DNA of 33,654 nucleotides from a virus: positions 1 through 33,654 of the IMG/VR virus record IMGVR_UViG_3300030333_006531, one strand, 5' to 3'. Below the pieces are notes generated by a model, which worked only from the letters and a program-made list of their open reading frames with translations, had not been told where the DNA came from and searched no databases. Shown here one piece after another: positions 6,966-15,512 of the stretch; within the stretch, counting starts at the first letter, position 1, and every line of letters starts with the position of its first letter. The position numbers were made by a program, and so were the translations under genes.

Positions 6966-9494
6966 TTATAACGAACTATTGTTATCTCTTTCTGTTTGCT
7001 CAATTCTTTCCAAAGCTTCCGACGTCGACTTCGACAAAGAGTCAGTTGGGCTTCCACCCTTTACAGTTATCGAAAGCGGTGAATGTTTTCCTGCGTAATT
7101 AAATTTTATTTCGTTTGGAATTATCTCGACGCCGTCGCCTACAGTTATAGAAAAATCTCCTTCCGAACCAATCTTTGTTGTCGAGCTTCTTGACTCCGTT
7201 GCTTTGTCATACGTCGTGCTGTTCCACTGAGTGTCTGAAGTTATAGCGTCGCCAATAATTACACCGTCGCCACTTTGAGCGTAATAAAGTCTTGCGTGAA
7301 AACCGTCGTTGGAATGACCGTCGTACACTTGCGTTCCGCTTGCATTGTTTTGCGCTCTTGTCCACTTAACAAAATATCTTTCCGACGAATCTATTGTTTT
7401 ATTTATTGCAGGCTCTAGGCTCATCAAAAGCCCCGCACTATACTCGACTCTTGGCATAGGTCGACAAGCCTCACTTACTAAAAAACTATCTGAGTTATTT
7501 GCGCTTGTACCTTCCGCACTTAATCCTTTTGCATATTCAAATTTACTCGTCGAAGAATTTAATTCTCCTTCGTAACATCTTGCAAAATATATTTCAGTGT
7601 TGCCCGACGTCGAAGCAAGAGAGCTAACCCCATCGTCGTCAGTTCCCGAACCAATCAAAATATAATTTTCATTTTGTCCTGCTAAGTTGGCGTAAGCTAA
7701 ATGGTCGCTAACTGTTCCAAATCTTACGCCAACCGTACTCGACGTCGCGTGAAGATTAGTTTGCCAAGTTGGATTCCCGTCGCTGTTCATTGTCCACAAT
7801 CCGACCAATGGTGCGACTGAATTATTTCCGCTTAACTCTAACGCAACTTTACCTCCTCCACTAAGTGCCATATCCGACGGCGCCAAATGTTGTTGATGAC
7901 CATAAGTTGCAAGCTCGTCCACCCACCCGACGGAAGAACCTCTCCAAGTTTCTAAAGTAAAACCGAAGTTCGTATTGGCTCCGCCCGACTGAACAAATTT
8001 TAATCTCATAGTCTTCGACCATTCAATAAGCACTTGACCGTTAAGAGAATCTGAAGTTGCATTGTGAAGTCCAAAACCAACAGTCCATAACATAGAGCGC
8101 GTCGTCGAGAATTGCGCGTTACTTATTTCTTTGTTTGGATGACCAAAAGTATTTGCTCCCGCCCAAGACGTTCCATAAAAAGGAGCTTCAGTTGTGTCGA
8201 TATTTATTACAGGCGCGTTGCCACTCGACACCTTGCTAAGCTTTATCGCTCGATTTCTTGAGTCGATTCCTGCGTGTTCTTCGTAAGAGCCTGAAGTTAA
8301 TCTTTGAGAAGATTCGTTAGTGATATGAATTAAAGAGTTCATATCTCTCATGTAATGAACCAAGTCGTACGGCTTTGCTAACGTACTTGCTCCAACTCTT
8401 TGCGATTCGTTTAGAGTTTGGTCATCCGACCAAGAGACTAAAGTGTTTAGTTTTCTGCTCGACTTTCCTTTCAAATAAGCTATAGCATATTTTCTACAAG
8501 CTTCGTTCGACTTTAAATCTTTATTAGATATTGTTTGATGTCTCTTGCCATACTTTGAAATAGAAGTGTCGGCGGTAGCAGTTCCGTAATAAGAAACAGT
8601 CCCGTCTGTAATGGTGTCACCGTATACTTCGACGGAGTTTATTATGTTCGATGTGTCGTAATTTTTTTCAAGCTTAATCGCTTTGGTGTATGGGACGTGA
8701 GATACGACGTCGAGCGTTGAGCCGTCTTCTTGAAAATCTGCAGTCCAAGCTTCGCCCCTCCACTCCAACAAATATGCTTCGCCATAGTTGTCCGCCGTCG
8801 CGCCACACCTAACTCCAAAAGAAACGACGCCTTCTCCTCCCGCTTCATCTTGCAAGTCTTTTAATATTTTACTTACCTTTGCATTTTTATATTCCCTAGT
8901 TCCAATAACAACCTTATGCAAACAATTGTAACTTGCAGGAACCCCCGAAGAGATAGTTAAAGAATCGTTCGTGTAACTTTTAATCGGTTGGTTCGACCTA
9001 GAAATTACGTCGGTCATAACTGTCGTATAAATACTTCCAATAGAAGCGTCGGTAAATGTTCCCGTGTATTCCATCTCTTTCAAGAATGAGCCGTAACCTT
9101 TAAGCTTAAAAGAAACTATATCGCTGTTATTGCTCGACACTAAATTTTCTGCAACGCCTTGGAATAAAAAATAAGAACGCTCGTTGTTGTCGAAGTTTTG
9201 AGTAACGTCGACATAGCTAGAAGACAACGGCAACTCTGCTAAATGATTGCAACGATAAATGCTAACAACACCAAACCTGCTGTTGTCAAATTGTTTTCTT
9301 ATATTAGTCGAGCGAGCAAGTTTTAATTTTATACTCGCGTCTTTTAATCCGCCCGACGCGGGGTTGTACGTCCAATCGCAAGAAACAATGTTGTCCGAAA
9401 AGATTCCAATAACTCGACGCTTAGTTGAAACGAAAGGAGAATCATTTACTTCGTCAACAACTATCGCAATTCTACTCTTCGGATTGTAAGCCAT
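6966..9494 (-). CDS. Large tail hub protein with lectin-like C-terminal region
   Basis: The product has 842 residues. About the first 400 look like a baseplate-hub or tail-associated protein: beta-rich modules such as SRFGVVSIYRCN and YFLFQGVAENLVS, then a helical linker and KLEKNYDTSNIINSVEVYG. From about residue 450 to 700 it is beta-rich with Trp and Gly (MLWTVGFGLHNATS), as in concanavalin/LamG-like carbohydrate-binding folds. The end is a short helical segment with charged residues. It directly follows the distal tail protein, the usual place for the hub that carries the receptor-binding part. Domain names are inferred; I see no lytic-enzyme active site. Confidence 0.7.
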   Translation of the reverse strand: MAYNPKSRIAIVVDEVNDSPFVSTKRRVIGIFSDNIVSCDWTYNPASGGLKDASIKLKLARSTNIRKQFDNSRFGVVSIYRCNHLAELPLSSSYVDVTQNFDNNERSYFLFQGVAENLVSSNNSDIVSFKLKGYGSFLKEMEYTGTFTDASIGSIYTTVMTDVISRSNQPIKSYTNDSLTISSGVPASYNCLHKVVIGTREYKNAKVSKILKDLQDEAGGEGVVSFGVRCGATADNYGEAYLLEWRGEAWTADFQEDGSTLDVVSHVPYTKAIKLEKNYDTSNIINSVEVYGDTITDGTVSYYGTATADTSISKYGKRHQTISNKDLKSNEACRKYAIAYLKGKSSRKLNTLVSWSDDQTLNESQRVGASTLAKPYDLVHYMRDMNSLIHITNESSQRLTSGSYEEHAGIDSRNRAIKLSKVSSGNAPVINIDTTEAPFYGTSWAGANTFGHPNKEISNAQFSTTRSMLWTVGFGLHNATSDSLNGQVLIEWSKTMRLKFVQSGGANTNFGFTLETWRGSSVGWVDELATYGHQQHLAPSDMALSGGGKVALELSGNNSVAPLVGLWTMNSDGNPTWQTNLHATSSTVGVRFGTVSDHLAYANLAGQNENYILIGSGTDDDGVSSLASTSGNTEIYFARCYEGELNSSTSKFEYAKGLSAEGTSANNSDSFLVSEACRPMPRVEYSAGLLMSLEPAINKTIDSSERYFVKWTRAQNNASGTQVYDGHSNDGFHARLYYAQSGDGVIIGDAITSDTQWNSTTYDKATESRSSTTKIGSEGDFSITVGDGVEIIPNEIKFNYAGKHSPLSITVKGGSPTDSLSKSTSEALERIEQTERDNNSSL

Positions 9495-9496
9495 TG

Positions 9497-10312
9497 TTAA
9501 AAATTAGAAGAGTAATAGTTTGCCTTATAAACTAATGATACTGTTATGTGACCGCCCGTCGTGTGAGCATCTAAGAAAATAGTATTGCTTCCATTCTGCA
9601 ATCTAAAGAAAGCGCCGTCGATTCTTTTCGGTGGCTTTGTTGAAGACGAAGTATCGTTCTCCAAGTAAACGGATTCGTCCGTCGAGTCGAGAACAATTTT
9701 ATCTGTCGTGTTTCCCAAGGCGGCATTGCTTATTCTTATATATTCGGGAGAATCTAAAGTAACGTTTCCGACGCTAAGAGTTAGCGGGTCGCGAGCGCCA
9801 CTTGCAGAAGTGTGTTGTTGTATTTTTATAATTGGTCGAACGGGCGCTGTACCGTTATAAGTTATTGCCGACGTTGTTGCGTTAGTAGAACTCGACGACA
9901 AAGATATAGTTTCAGTTGTCGTTGCTGTCGCTCTCCAATACGGAGACTCTGTAAAAAAGTCAACGCCAAATTGCATAGCCAAGTTCGACGAACCTTTTAT
10001 AAGTTCTAAACTTCCAAGCTTTGGATAAGCATAAATTTCTCTATCTGATAATTTTAAAAGTCCGCCCGACGGATTAGAAAAAGATTCAATAACATTACTA
10101 ACTCTAGAATCCAAGTTCGAAGTTGAAGTTCCAATTATTGTTCCCGACATAGATATGCGTCGACCGCCTTTTGTGTATTGCTCTATCGCGGAGCCGTCCG
10201 ACAACAACGGCGACTCTTTCAACTTAACCATCGGTGAATCTTTTATTTTATCTATTGCGCACCCAATCGAATTGTCGAGAGTGTTGCCGTCATAAATTAC
10301 TGTCCAACTCAT
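9497..10312 (-). CDS. Distal tail protein (Dit-like)
   Basis: The product has 271 residues. Its N-terminal domain (SWTVIYDGNTLD, then KLKESPLLSDGS and GGRRISMSGTI) matches the layout of siphovirus distal tail proteins, which form the hexameric ring joining tube to hub. The segment VDFFTESPYWRA is typical of this family (target peptide-span-W). The C-terminal half is a galectin-like beta region. It sits between the tape measure and the large hub, the conserved position for Dit. The stop-to-start gap from the tape measure is 3 bases. Confidence 0.75.
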   Translation of the reverse strand: MSWTVIYDGNTLDNSIGCAIDKIKDSPMVKLKESPLLSDGSAIEQYTKGGRRISMSGTIIGTSTSNLDSRVSNVIESFSNPSGGLLKLSDREIYAYPKLGSLELIKGSSNLAMQFGVDFFTESPYWRATATTTETISLSSSSTNATTSAITYNGTAPVRPIIKIQQHTSASGARDPLTLSVGNVTLDSPEYIRISNAALGNTTDKIVLDSTDESVYLENDTSSSTKPPKRIDGAFFRLQNGSNTIFLDAHTTGGHITVSLVYKANYYSSNF

Positions 10313-10315
10313 TTT

Positions 10316-12715
10316 TTATATTCTCCTTCCTAGTATCTTGTCGACCTCATCTGCGATTCTTTCTGCGACCAAATCGCTATCGCCTGAACCACTGACGTTG
10401 ATGTTTATGTTATTGCTCGTCATGCTTGAAGCGGAGCCTTGTGAGACGTTAGAAAATAATTCGGGTCGTCTACTTGCTAAGTCTGAAAGAACGTCTCTCG
10501 CTCGACCCGTGCGTGTTTCGGGGATGATTGTTTCAGCACCCGCTTCACCAATAAGAGCAAGCGTAGGCGACGTCACTCGACCACCTTCAGCAAACGCCGC
10601 GAATGCCGCGCCTTGCGCCGCCGCCGCCGCTAACAAAGCAGGAAGTAATCCTGCATGAACTTGCGCACCACCTTGCGTCGCAATCAAAGCCGCCGACGCC
10701 GCCGCCGATAAGCTTGGCATTATTTGCGCAATCGCGTTGTTGGTTATTGCCGCGGCTTGCGTCGCGCTTGCAACGTGTATGTCTTGACTCTTCTGCGCGT
10801 CGGCAACTTCCAAGTCGTGCTTTGTTTCATACCAACCCGTAATCGCGTCTTGAAGTTTAGTGCTTAACTCTTCGCCCCAATCTGCAAGCTTATCAAACAA
10901 GTCGTCTAAGAAACTAGAAACTCCGTCGAGCGCAGGAGTCATTGAATTAGAAAACGTGTTTCCAAGTTCTCCAAAAATTCCTCTTAAGTTTACTGCTTGT
11001 TCGACGATGCTTATGAATAACCATTTGACGTTGTCTGTTTCATGAACAACCTTTTGAACTTCCTTTGCAGTTTCCGATATTGCAGGAATCATTCCGCCTG
11101 CTTTTGTTATCGTCTCTTTTGCTGAGTTAATATTTTCTTCGAACGTCGAGTAAGCTTGCGCAGTTTTCTCAACGCTCTTTTTGTTTTCTTCGACGGCATT
11201 GCTTGTTACTTTAAGTTGCTCTTCTAATCCCTTGCCCGATATCGTTGTTCTTTGAAAATTTAAAACTTCATTTTCTTCCGCCAAAAGTCTTGCTTTGTCC
11301 GCCGCGGTTTCTATCGTAACTGCCAACCTTTCAAACATGTTAGAAAGTGACTCAGTTGCTTTTGTTGCTAACTCTGCTCCGCTTCCGTCGCCTCCCAACC
11401 AAGGATGATTGAACACCGTCGAAAGCCCGCTAACAATTCCGCCTATAACTTCGACGAAAGTTTTAAGAACTCTAACCAACGCAGGAATTGTCGTCTCTAT
11501 AAACCCATCAATAATTCTTCCAAAATCTTCCGACGCAGTACCGCCTTCTTTTAATGACTCAATCGTTTCTTCAATTGCATTGCTTATGCCCTGCATTGTT
11601 CCACTTAAAACTTCGCTGTCCGCTATTAGTTCTCCATACCTAGTTCTTAAAGATGTAAACTGTTGAACCAACTGTTCCCACCTAAAAGAAAAAGTTGCTG
11701 TCATTTTTTGAAGAGCAGTTTCAGTCGCGCCGCTTGCGTTGTTTATGTCTCTAAGTATTTCGGGAACGTCGCCTTGTTGACCCGCCGAAGCAAGCGCCGC
11801 AGTCAACGCTCTAATGTTTGGAATAACTTGACCTAACGTTCCAACAGAGTCGCCCGCTTTTTCGTTTAACTGTTCTAGCACTTCGAACAATCCGCCCTGT
11901 CGAGCCAACGTTGCTTCGTTAAACATTGTCAATCCTAACTCGCTAATCGCGTCGCTCGCTTGCTTGGTTGGCTTAACAATAGACACAAGTAAAGAACGCA
12001 AAGACGTTGTTGCTTCATCCGTCGAAAGTCCTGCTCTAGTTAGCATAACCATTGCAGTCGACAAGTCTTCAAAAGAAACACCCGCCGCCGCGGCGATAGA
12101 AGTTATTCGACCCATAGAAGTCGACAGTTCTTCGCCTGTAGTTTTACCAAGTCTAATCGTGCTAAATAAAATATCCGACACCTTCGTTGCGTCGGACGCT
12201 TCCATGCCGTAAGAATTTAAAACTGTCGTCATTAAATCGACGGAAGTTGAAGCGTCGACCAAAGCCGCCTTGCCAAACTTAATCGCTTGACCCATAACTT
12301 CAAAAGCTTTTGTGCCACCGTTAGTCGCGTCGGTTCCTGCAGAGATTGTCATGTACAAAGCTTTCGCCGCTTCGTTAGCGTCGACCGCATACTCTCTTGA
12401 GAACCTTTGAACTTCGCTTCCCAAGTTCGCCATCTCTTCTGCGTTTAAACTTGTTATTGTTGCGACCTCTGCCATTCCTTTTTCGAATTGCATAAACTCG
12501 CCAACAGTTCCTTGAAGAGCAGTCGAAGCAGTTCTTCCTATCTTGCTAATAGCACGAGAAACTCCCGTACTTATAATCGTCAATTGAGAAAGCGTCGAAG
12601 TAAAGTTTCTGAAACTTTTTTGAGTCGTCTTAATATTCTTGCGCACCTTTCCAAGAACGGAAGACGTCGAGTCTTTCATTCTCAAGTTGTACTTAACACT
12701 TTTTTCTGTTGCCAT
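10316..12715 (-). CDS. Tail tape measure protein
   Basis: The product has 799 residues and sets tail length by spanning the tube lumen. The first 330 residues contain a TP901-type tape measure core, with QFEKGMAEVATITSL, VDANEAAKALYMTISAG and EDLSTAMVMLTRAGLS. A long helical region follows. A hydrophobic Ala-rich stretch lies near 690-725, then the family's FAEGGRV and LALIGEAGAETIIPE motif. At roughly 1.5 angstrom per residue the tail would be about 120 nm. It follows the frameshifted chaperone pair and precedes Dit, as in lambda-like tails. Confidence 0.93.
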   Translation of the reverse strand: MATEKSVKYNLRMKDSTSSVLGKVRKNIKTTQKSFRNFTSTLSQLTIISTGVSRAISKIGRTASTALQGTVGEFMQFEKGMAEVATITSLNAEEMANLGSEVQRFSREYAVDANEAAKALYMTISAGTDATNGGTKAFEVMGQAIKFGKAALVDASTSVDLMTTVLNSYGMEASDATKVSDILFSTIRLGKTTGEELSTSMGRITSIAAAAGVSFEDLSTAMVMLTRAGLSTDEATTSLRSLLVSIVKPTKQASDAISELGLTMFNEATLARQGGLFEVLEQLNEKAGDSVGTLGQVIPNIRALTAALASAGQQGDVPEILRDINNASGATETALQKMTATFSFRWEQLVQQFTSLRTRYGELIADSEVLSGTMQGISNAIEETIESLKEGGTASEDFGRIIDGFIETTIPALVRVLKTFVEVIGGIVSGLSTVFNHPWLGGDGSGAELATKATESLSNMFERLAVTIETAADKARLLAEENEVLNFQRTTISGKGLEEQLKVTSNAVEENKKSVEKTAQAYSTFEENINSAKETITKAGGMIPAISETAKEVQKVVHETDNVKWLFISIVEQAVNLRGIFGELGNTFSNSMTPALDGVSSFLDDLFDKLADWGEELSTKLQDAITGWYETKHDLEVADAQKSQDIHVASATQAAAITNNAIAQIMPSLSAAASAALIATQGGAQVHAGLLPALLAAAAAQGAAFAAFAEGGRVTSPTLALIGEAGAETIIPETRTGRARDVLSDLASRRPELFSNVSQGSASSMTSNNININVSGSGDSDLVAERIADEVDKILGRRI

Positions 12716-12724
12716 GAATATTTT

Positions 12725-12949
12725 TTAGTATGGGTTTCCTGCTGAAGAAATCTCAACAACAGGTTGAACGCCTCGACCCTTTGGCGATTTTAAAAATTTA
12801 GACAACTGCGCAGAGTCTTCGTCGCGTGTGTCTAAAATTATTTCAAGCAATGTTGCGGCGTCGTCGATGTCGAGCGATTGTAAATCACAAAGCCCGACAC
12901 CGTTGCGCAAAAGTATCAACAACCCACGCCCTCCACAGGTTCGATATCC
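12725..12949 (-). CDS. Tail assembly chaperone, C-terminal (T) frame reached by -1 frameshift
   Basis: This reading frame is open from just after 12949 to a stop at 12725 and lies in the -1 frame of the chaperone at 12916-13218. It lacks a plausible ATG of its own; the first candidate start is a TTG at 12922. Slippage at GGGAAAG (12949-12955) would fuse residues 1-90 of the first protein to 74 residues from this frame, giving a 164-residue G-T type chaperone. In lambda the minor G-T product bridges the tape measure and tube subunits during tail assembly. The extension ends just before the tape measure gene, as expected. Confidence 0.85.
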   Translation of the reverse strand, partial: GYRTCGGRGLLILLRNGVGLCDLQSLDIDDAATLLEIILDTRDEDSAQLSKFLKSPKGRGVQPVVEISSAGNPY

Positions 12950-13218
12950 TTTCCCAAGAAAGGCGCGGCGGCTAGTGATACTTCTTCCAATTTATCCATC
13001 GGCACGATGCGACAAAAATCTTCGAAGTCTCCTTCGAATCCTCCATGTCTTGCGGCTCTCCAAGAAAGAGCAAGGCTCGACTCAAAGCCGTCGGCTTTAT
13101 CAAGCGTTGTTCCGAGTTCTCTTTGAATTGCAATCATGTCCCAAGCAACAAGTCGACCAAACTTTAAAGTGTGTCCGTTGCCTAAGTCTAAAGTATTATT
13201 TTTTGTGTCTTCAGTCAT
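12916..13218 (-). CDS. Tail assembly chaperone (G-like)
   Basis: The product has 100 residues, starting MTEDTKNNTLDLGNGH. It lies between the tube and tape measure genes, where siphoviruses keep the major tail chaperone. The small mostly helical domain (LVAWDMIAIQRELG, LALSWRAARHGGFEG) fits these chaperones, which coat the tape measure before the tube polymerises. Normal termination occurs at 12916. A minority of ribosomes should shift at the slippery site near codon 89 and continue into the overlapping frame. Confidence 0.85.
   Translation of the reverse strand: MTEDTKNNTLDLGNGHTLKFGRLVAWDMIAIQRELGTTLDKADGFESSLALSWRAARHGGFEGDFEDFCRIVPMDKLEEVSLAAAPFLGKDIEPVEGVGC
12949..12955 (-). other. Programmed -1 frameshift site (GGGAAAG)
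   Basis: Read leftward the heptamer is G GGA AAG in the zero frame of the chaperone (codons 89-90), which satisfies the X XXY YYZ rule and equals the known lambda gpG/gpT slippery sequence. The -1 frame stays open from here to 12725. The last in-frame stop in the -1 frame lies upstream of the heptamer. Confidence 0.9.
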
Positions 13219-13235
13219 GCCGATATTTTAACAAA

Positions 13236-14303
13236 TTAAGCCGCAGTATAACCTTCGGCGTCGCTTGTAATTAAAGTCGCTGTACCAACTCCCGTCGAAG
13301 CAGTTCCCGAATAAGAAGCTTCCCATTCGACTGTTCTTAAAACAAGTCCTGCGTCGCTAACTTGAGGCTCGCCAACATTTGTAATTCTAACTTTTGGAAA
13401 GTCGAAAGAAAGTTTGGCGTTGTTGCCTGAAGTTAACTCAGCTCCTTCGACGGTCATTATTAAAGACTTCATGGTTGATGCTCTATAAGCATCGGTAAAA
13501 GCATCGAACGTTCCACTTGTTCCCATGTCGGGAGCTTCGATTTCGAACGAACCATTCACAATAAAGTTACCACCTGCGACGGGCTTTAATTGCGTAGCGT
13601 CTTCTAAAGTTCGACGCTCTGCGTGAGCCTGTTCAATATGGATTGTCATTGAGCGAACATCGTAGCCTGTTTCTGAACCATCGGTTCCATACTTAACAGA
13701 CTTAGTTAATGTTCCACTTCCTGCAGAAGGATGAGCGATGTAATCGTTCGTCGGTAAAGTTGCAGTTGGTATTGAAACTGCAGTGACATCTTTACCAATA
13801 AACTCCCAACTTGCTGTTGCAATTGAACCTTGTTCAAAAGTCATGTCGCAAGATACAGGACGCATTCCTTCATAACGCCAAGCCTTTGCACCGCTCGCGG
13901 CATTTTCGCCTTCACGGTTTACAAGAATACTTATGCCTCTATCTTGAGGGTCGGTTGTTCCTGCAGACAAGTCGCGACCAAGTTGTACGGTGTGAGTATA
14001 AGGAGAGCCTGAACCTGACTTAGCATACTTATGTCCTGTTAAGTGAGAAAGAAACATTAACCAACCTCCGCCAAAACGCAAGTCGTGTGTTATGTTGCCC
14101 GACACTCTTTTCATTCCTGTAATGAATTGAGCGGAATCACTTCCACGATAAGAAAGAGATTCGGGAGTGATATGGTCGACCTCTCCTTGAAGAGATTCCA
14201 TGCCGCCCCTTGGGTCGAGAAAATGACTAGCACTCGAAGCCGCGGTTCCCCAAGCAGATTCTTCTGCATAGCCGATAGAAAATCCTATTCCGATTTTAGC
14301 CAT
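13236..14303 (-). CDS. Major tail tube protein
   Basis: The product has 355 residues. The N-terminal YAEESAWGTAAS, SYRGSDSAQFITG and ITHDLRFGGGWLMFLSH motifs and the C-terminal beta-rich part (AGLVLRTVEWEASYSG) match the phage tail-tube family with two tube-like halves. It forms the stacked hexameric rings around the tape measure. It precedes the chaperone pair and follows a small connector gene. It is longer than lambda gpV; duplicated tube folds of about this size are known in other siphoviruses. It starts after an A-rich leader without Shine-Dalgarno. Confidence 0.85.
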   Translation of the reverse strand: MAKIGIGFSIGYAEESAWGTAASSASHFLDPRGGMESLQGEVDHITPESLSYRGSDSAQFITGMKRVSGNITHDLRFGGGWLMFLSHLTGHKYAKSGSGSPYTHTVQLGRDLSAGTTDPQDRGISILVNREGENAASGAKAWRYEGMRPVSCDMTFEQGSIATASWEFIGKDVTAVSIPTATLPTNDYIAHPSAGSGTLTKSVKYGTDGSETGYDVRSMTIHIEQAHAERRTLEDATQLKPVAGGNFIVNGSFEIEAPDMGTSGTFDAFTDAYRASTMKSLIMTVEGAELTSGNNAKLSFDFPKVRITNVGEPQVSDAGLVLRTVEWEASYSGTASTGVGTATLITSDAEGYTAA

Positions 14304-14311
14304 GTTATTAT

Positions 14312-14515
14312 TTAATTATTTTTTTTATTTGATGAAGTGAGATTCGATTCCTTTTTTTTCTTTGCGTCTGATAGAGAAGCCTTTTCAAAATTAGGAGTCG
14401 AGATGAGATTATCCGCTATGTTTTTTGGGACATCAATTACGTCGCCGAAATCAACCACACGCCCCTCAACTTGGAGTGGCGCTTCGAGCGGGTTTATGTT
14501 TTTTATGTTTACCAT
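14312..14515 (-). CDS. Small unknown protein of the neck/tail region
   Basis: The product has 67 residues: a short globular part (NINPLEAPLQVEGRVVDFGDV and IADNLISTP) and a Lys/Ser/Asn-rich disordered tail. It lies between the tail terminator and tube genes with the same orientation and close spacing. Its globular part resembles that of the small gene at 15243-15437, which also ends in a lysine-rich tail; both may be small virion or assembly proteins. No family is assigned. Confidence 0.6.
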   Translation of the reverse strand: MVNIKNINPLEAPLQVEGRVVDFGDVIDVPKNIADNLISTPNFEKASLSDAKKKKESNLTSSNKKNN

Positions 14516-14529
14516 TTTTGTAAATGTGG

Positions 14530-14952
14530 TTATGAGAAATCGTCGAGATATTCGACATCAAAGATTACGGTTCCGATAATTACAGGCGGGTCAGTATCGC
14601 CGTTAGTATCAAAGTCCGTCGAGTTATAAACTCTAAGAAGAGCGGTGCCGTCAACGTCGGGATAAGAATTTAATCTTTGCTCGACTTGACGACAAAGAGT
14701 ATCGCAAGCGTCGGTCGTTGTTACTTCATTATTCCCTGAAGCAAGACATTCAATTGCGATGCTAACTGTTCGATGAGCGGATGAGCCAAGCGACCTCCAC
14801 TCGACGAAAGAGTCGTCCCGCGCATAAACTCTAATCGCGGGAAGAGTTGTTATTGGTTGCGTTCTTGAATCATGAACACGAGTTCCTGCGTCTGTCTGTC
14901 CTGACAGTAAGGAAACAAACTTTTTTCTAATCGTCGAACGGGGATGTGCCAT
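14530..14952 (-). CDS. Tail terminator or completion protein (gpU-like)
   Basis: The product has 140 residues. The HPRSTIRKKFVSLLSG start, the central RTVSIAIECLASG, ACDTLCRQVEQRL helix and IIGTVIFDVEYLDD end fit the alpha/beta fold of tail-terminator proteins such as lambda gpU and its distant relatives. These cap the finished tube and provide the face that joins the head. Position between the head-tail joiner and tube genes supports this. It overlaps the upstream gene by one base. Confidence 0.65.
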   Translation of the reverse strand: MAHPRSTIRKKFVSLLSGQTDAGTRVHDSRTQPITTLPAIRVYARDDSFVEWRSLGSSAHRTVSIAIECLASGNNEVTTTDACDTLCRQVEQRLNSYPDVDGTALLRVYNSTDFDTNGDTDPPVIIGTVIFDVEYLDDFS

Positions 14953-15242
14953 TAAATACTTTTCTCCAAAACCAACATTGTTATTCCCGTTCCGTCGGGC
15001 TTCTTAACCCTGACTATATAGTTCGTAGAATTTATTGTGCATACTGCGTCCACTGCCAAGTTTGTAACATCGGATTCGACGCAAGTAAAAGTCGGGACTG
15101 TTCCGTTAACACTCAAGTCTTCCGAATAAAGATTATCAAATATTCCTTTTGCGGTATAAGCTGTTCCGCTAGAAGTAAACGAAGCTTCAACACCAAAGTC
15201 ATTAGTGTCGAAGTATTGCGTTAAGTCTTCAGTGAATGCCAT
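14952..15242 (-). CDS. Head-tail joining protein (gpFII-like)
   Basis: The product has 96 residues, beginning TEDLTQYFDTNDFGVEA. A beta-rich core (AYTAKGIFDN, YIVRVKKPDGTGITMLVL) matches the small lambda gpFII-type head-tail attachment family. Such a protein sits under the portal/gpW ring and receives the tail. Its location after the capsid gene and before the tail terminator is the conserved one. It starts 1 base after the upstream stop. Confidence 0.75.
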   Translation of the reverse strand: MAFTEDLTQYFDTNDFGVEASFTSSGTAYTAKGIFDNLYSEDLSVNGTVPTFTCVESDVTNLAVDAVCTINSTNYIVRVKKPDGTGITMLVLEKSI

Positions 15243-15437
15243 TTACTCTTTAGATTTTTTAGAAACTTTTTTGCTAGATTTCTTTTTTGCTTTTGCTTTT
15301 GGTTTTGCGTCGAGCATTTCAGCTTTACCCAAAGCGACAAGTTGGATTGCATCATCTGCGCCAACTTCGTATTCGTTATCGCGTTCCAAAAATAAACCGC
15401 CACAAAAAGTGTTTGAAAGAATTTTAATATAAGCCAT
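15243..15437 (-). CDS. Small lysine-rich-tailed protein after the capsid gene
   Basis: The product has 64 residues: a small globular part (FCGGLFLERDNEYEVGADDAIQLVALGKAEML) then a strongly basic tail of Lys/Ala/Ser repeats. Basic tails of this kind bind DNA or negatively charged partners; the protein may help packaging or the head-tail connection. No family is certain. It begins after the capsid terminator, so its transcripts must come from read-through or a separate start within 15437-15512. Confidence 0.6.
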   Translation of the reverse strand: MAYIKILSNTFCGGLFLERDNEYEVGADDAIQLVALGKAEMLDAKPKAKAKKKSSKKVSKKSKE

Positions 15438-15460
15438 TTTAATTATTTTTTTTAAAGAAA

Positions 15461-15486
15461 ATGAGGGCAGGCGAACCCGCCCTCAT
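15461..15486 (-). terminator. Strong rho-independent terminator after the capsid gene
   Basis: Read leftward, ATGAGGGCGGG pairs with CCTGCCCTCAT (11-bp stem, one G-U) around a TTCG tetraloop, then TTTCTTT. It lies 27 bases past the protease-capsid stop. Partial termination here would raise capsid mRNA relative to the downstream tail genes. Confidence 0.9.
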
Positions 15487-15512
15487 AGAAACAAAAACTA
15501 ACAAGATAAGAA

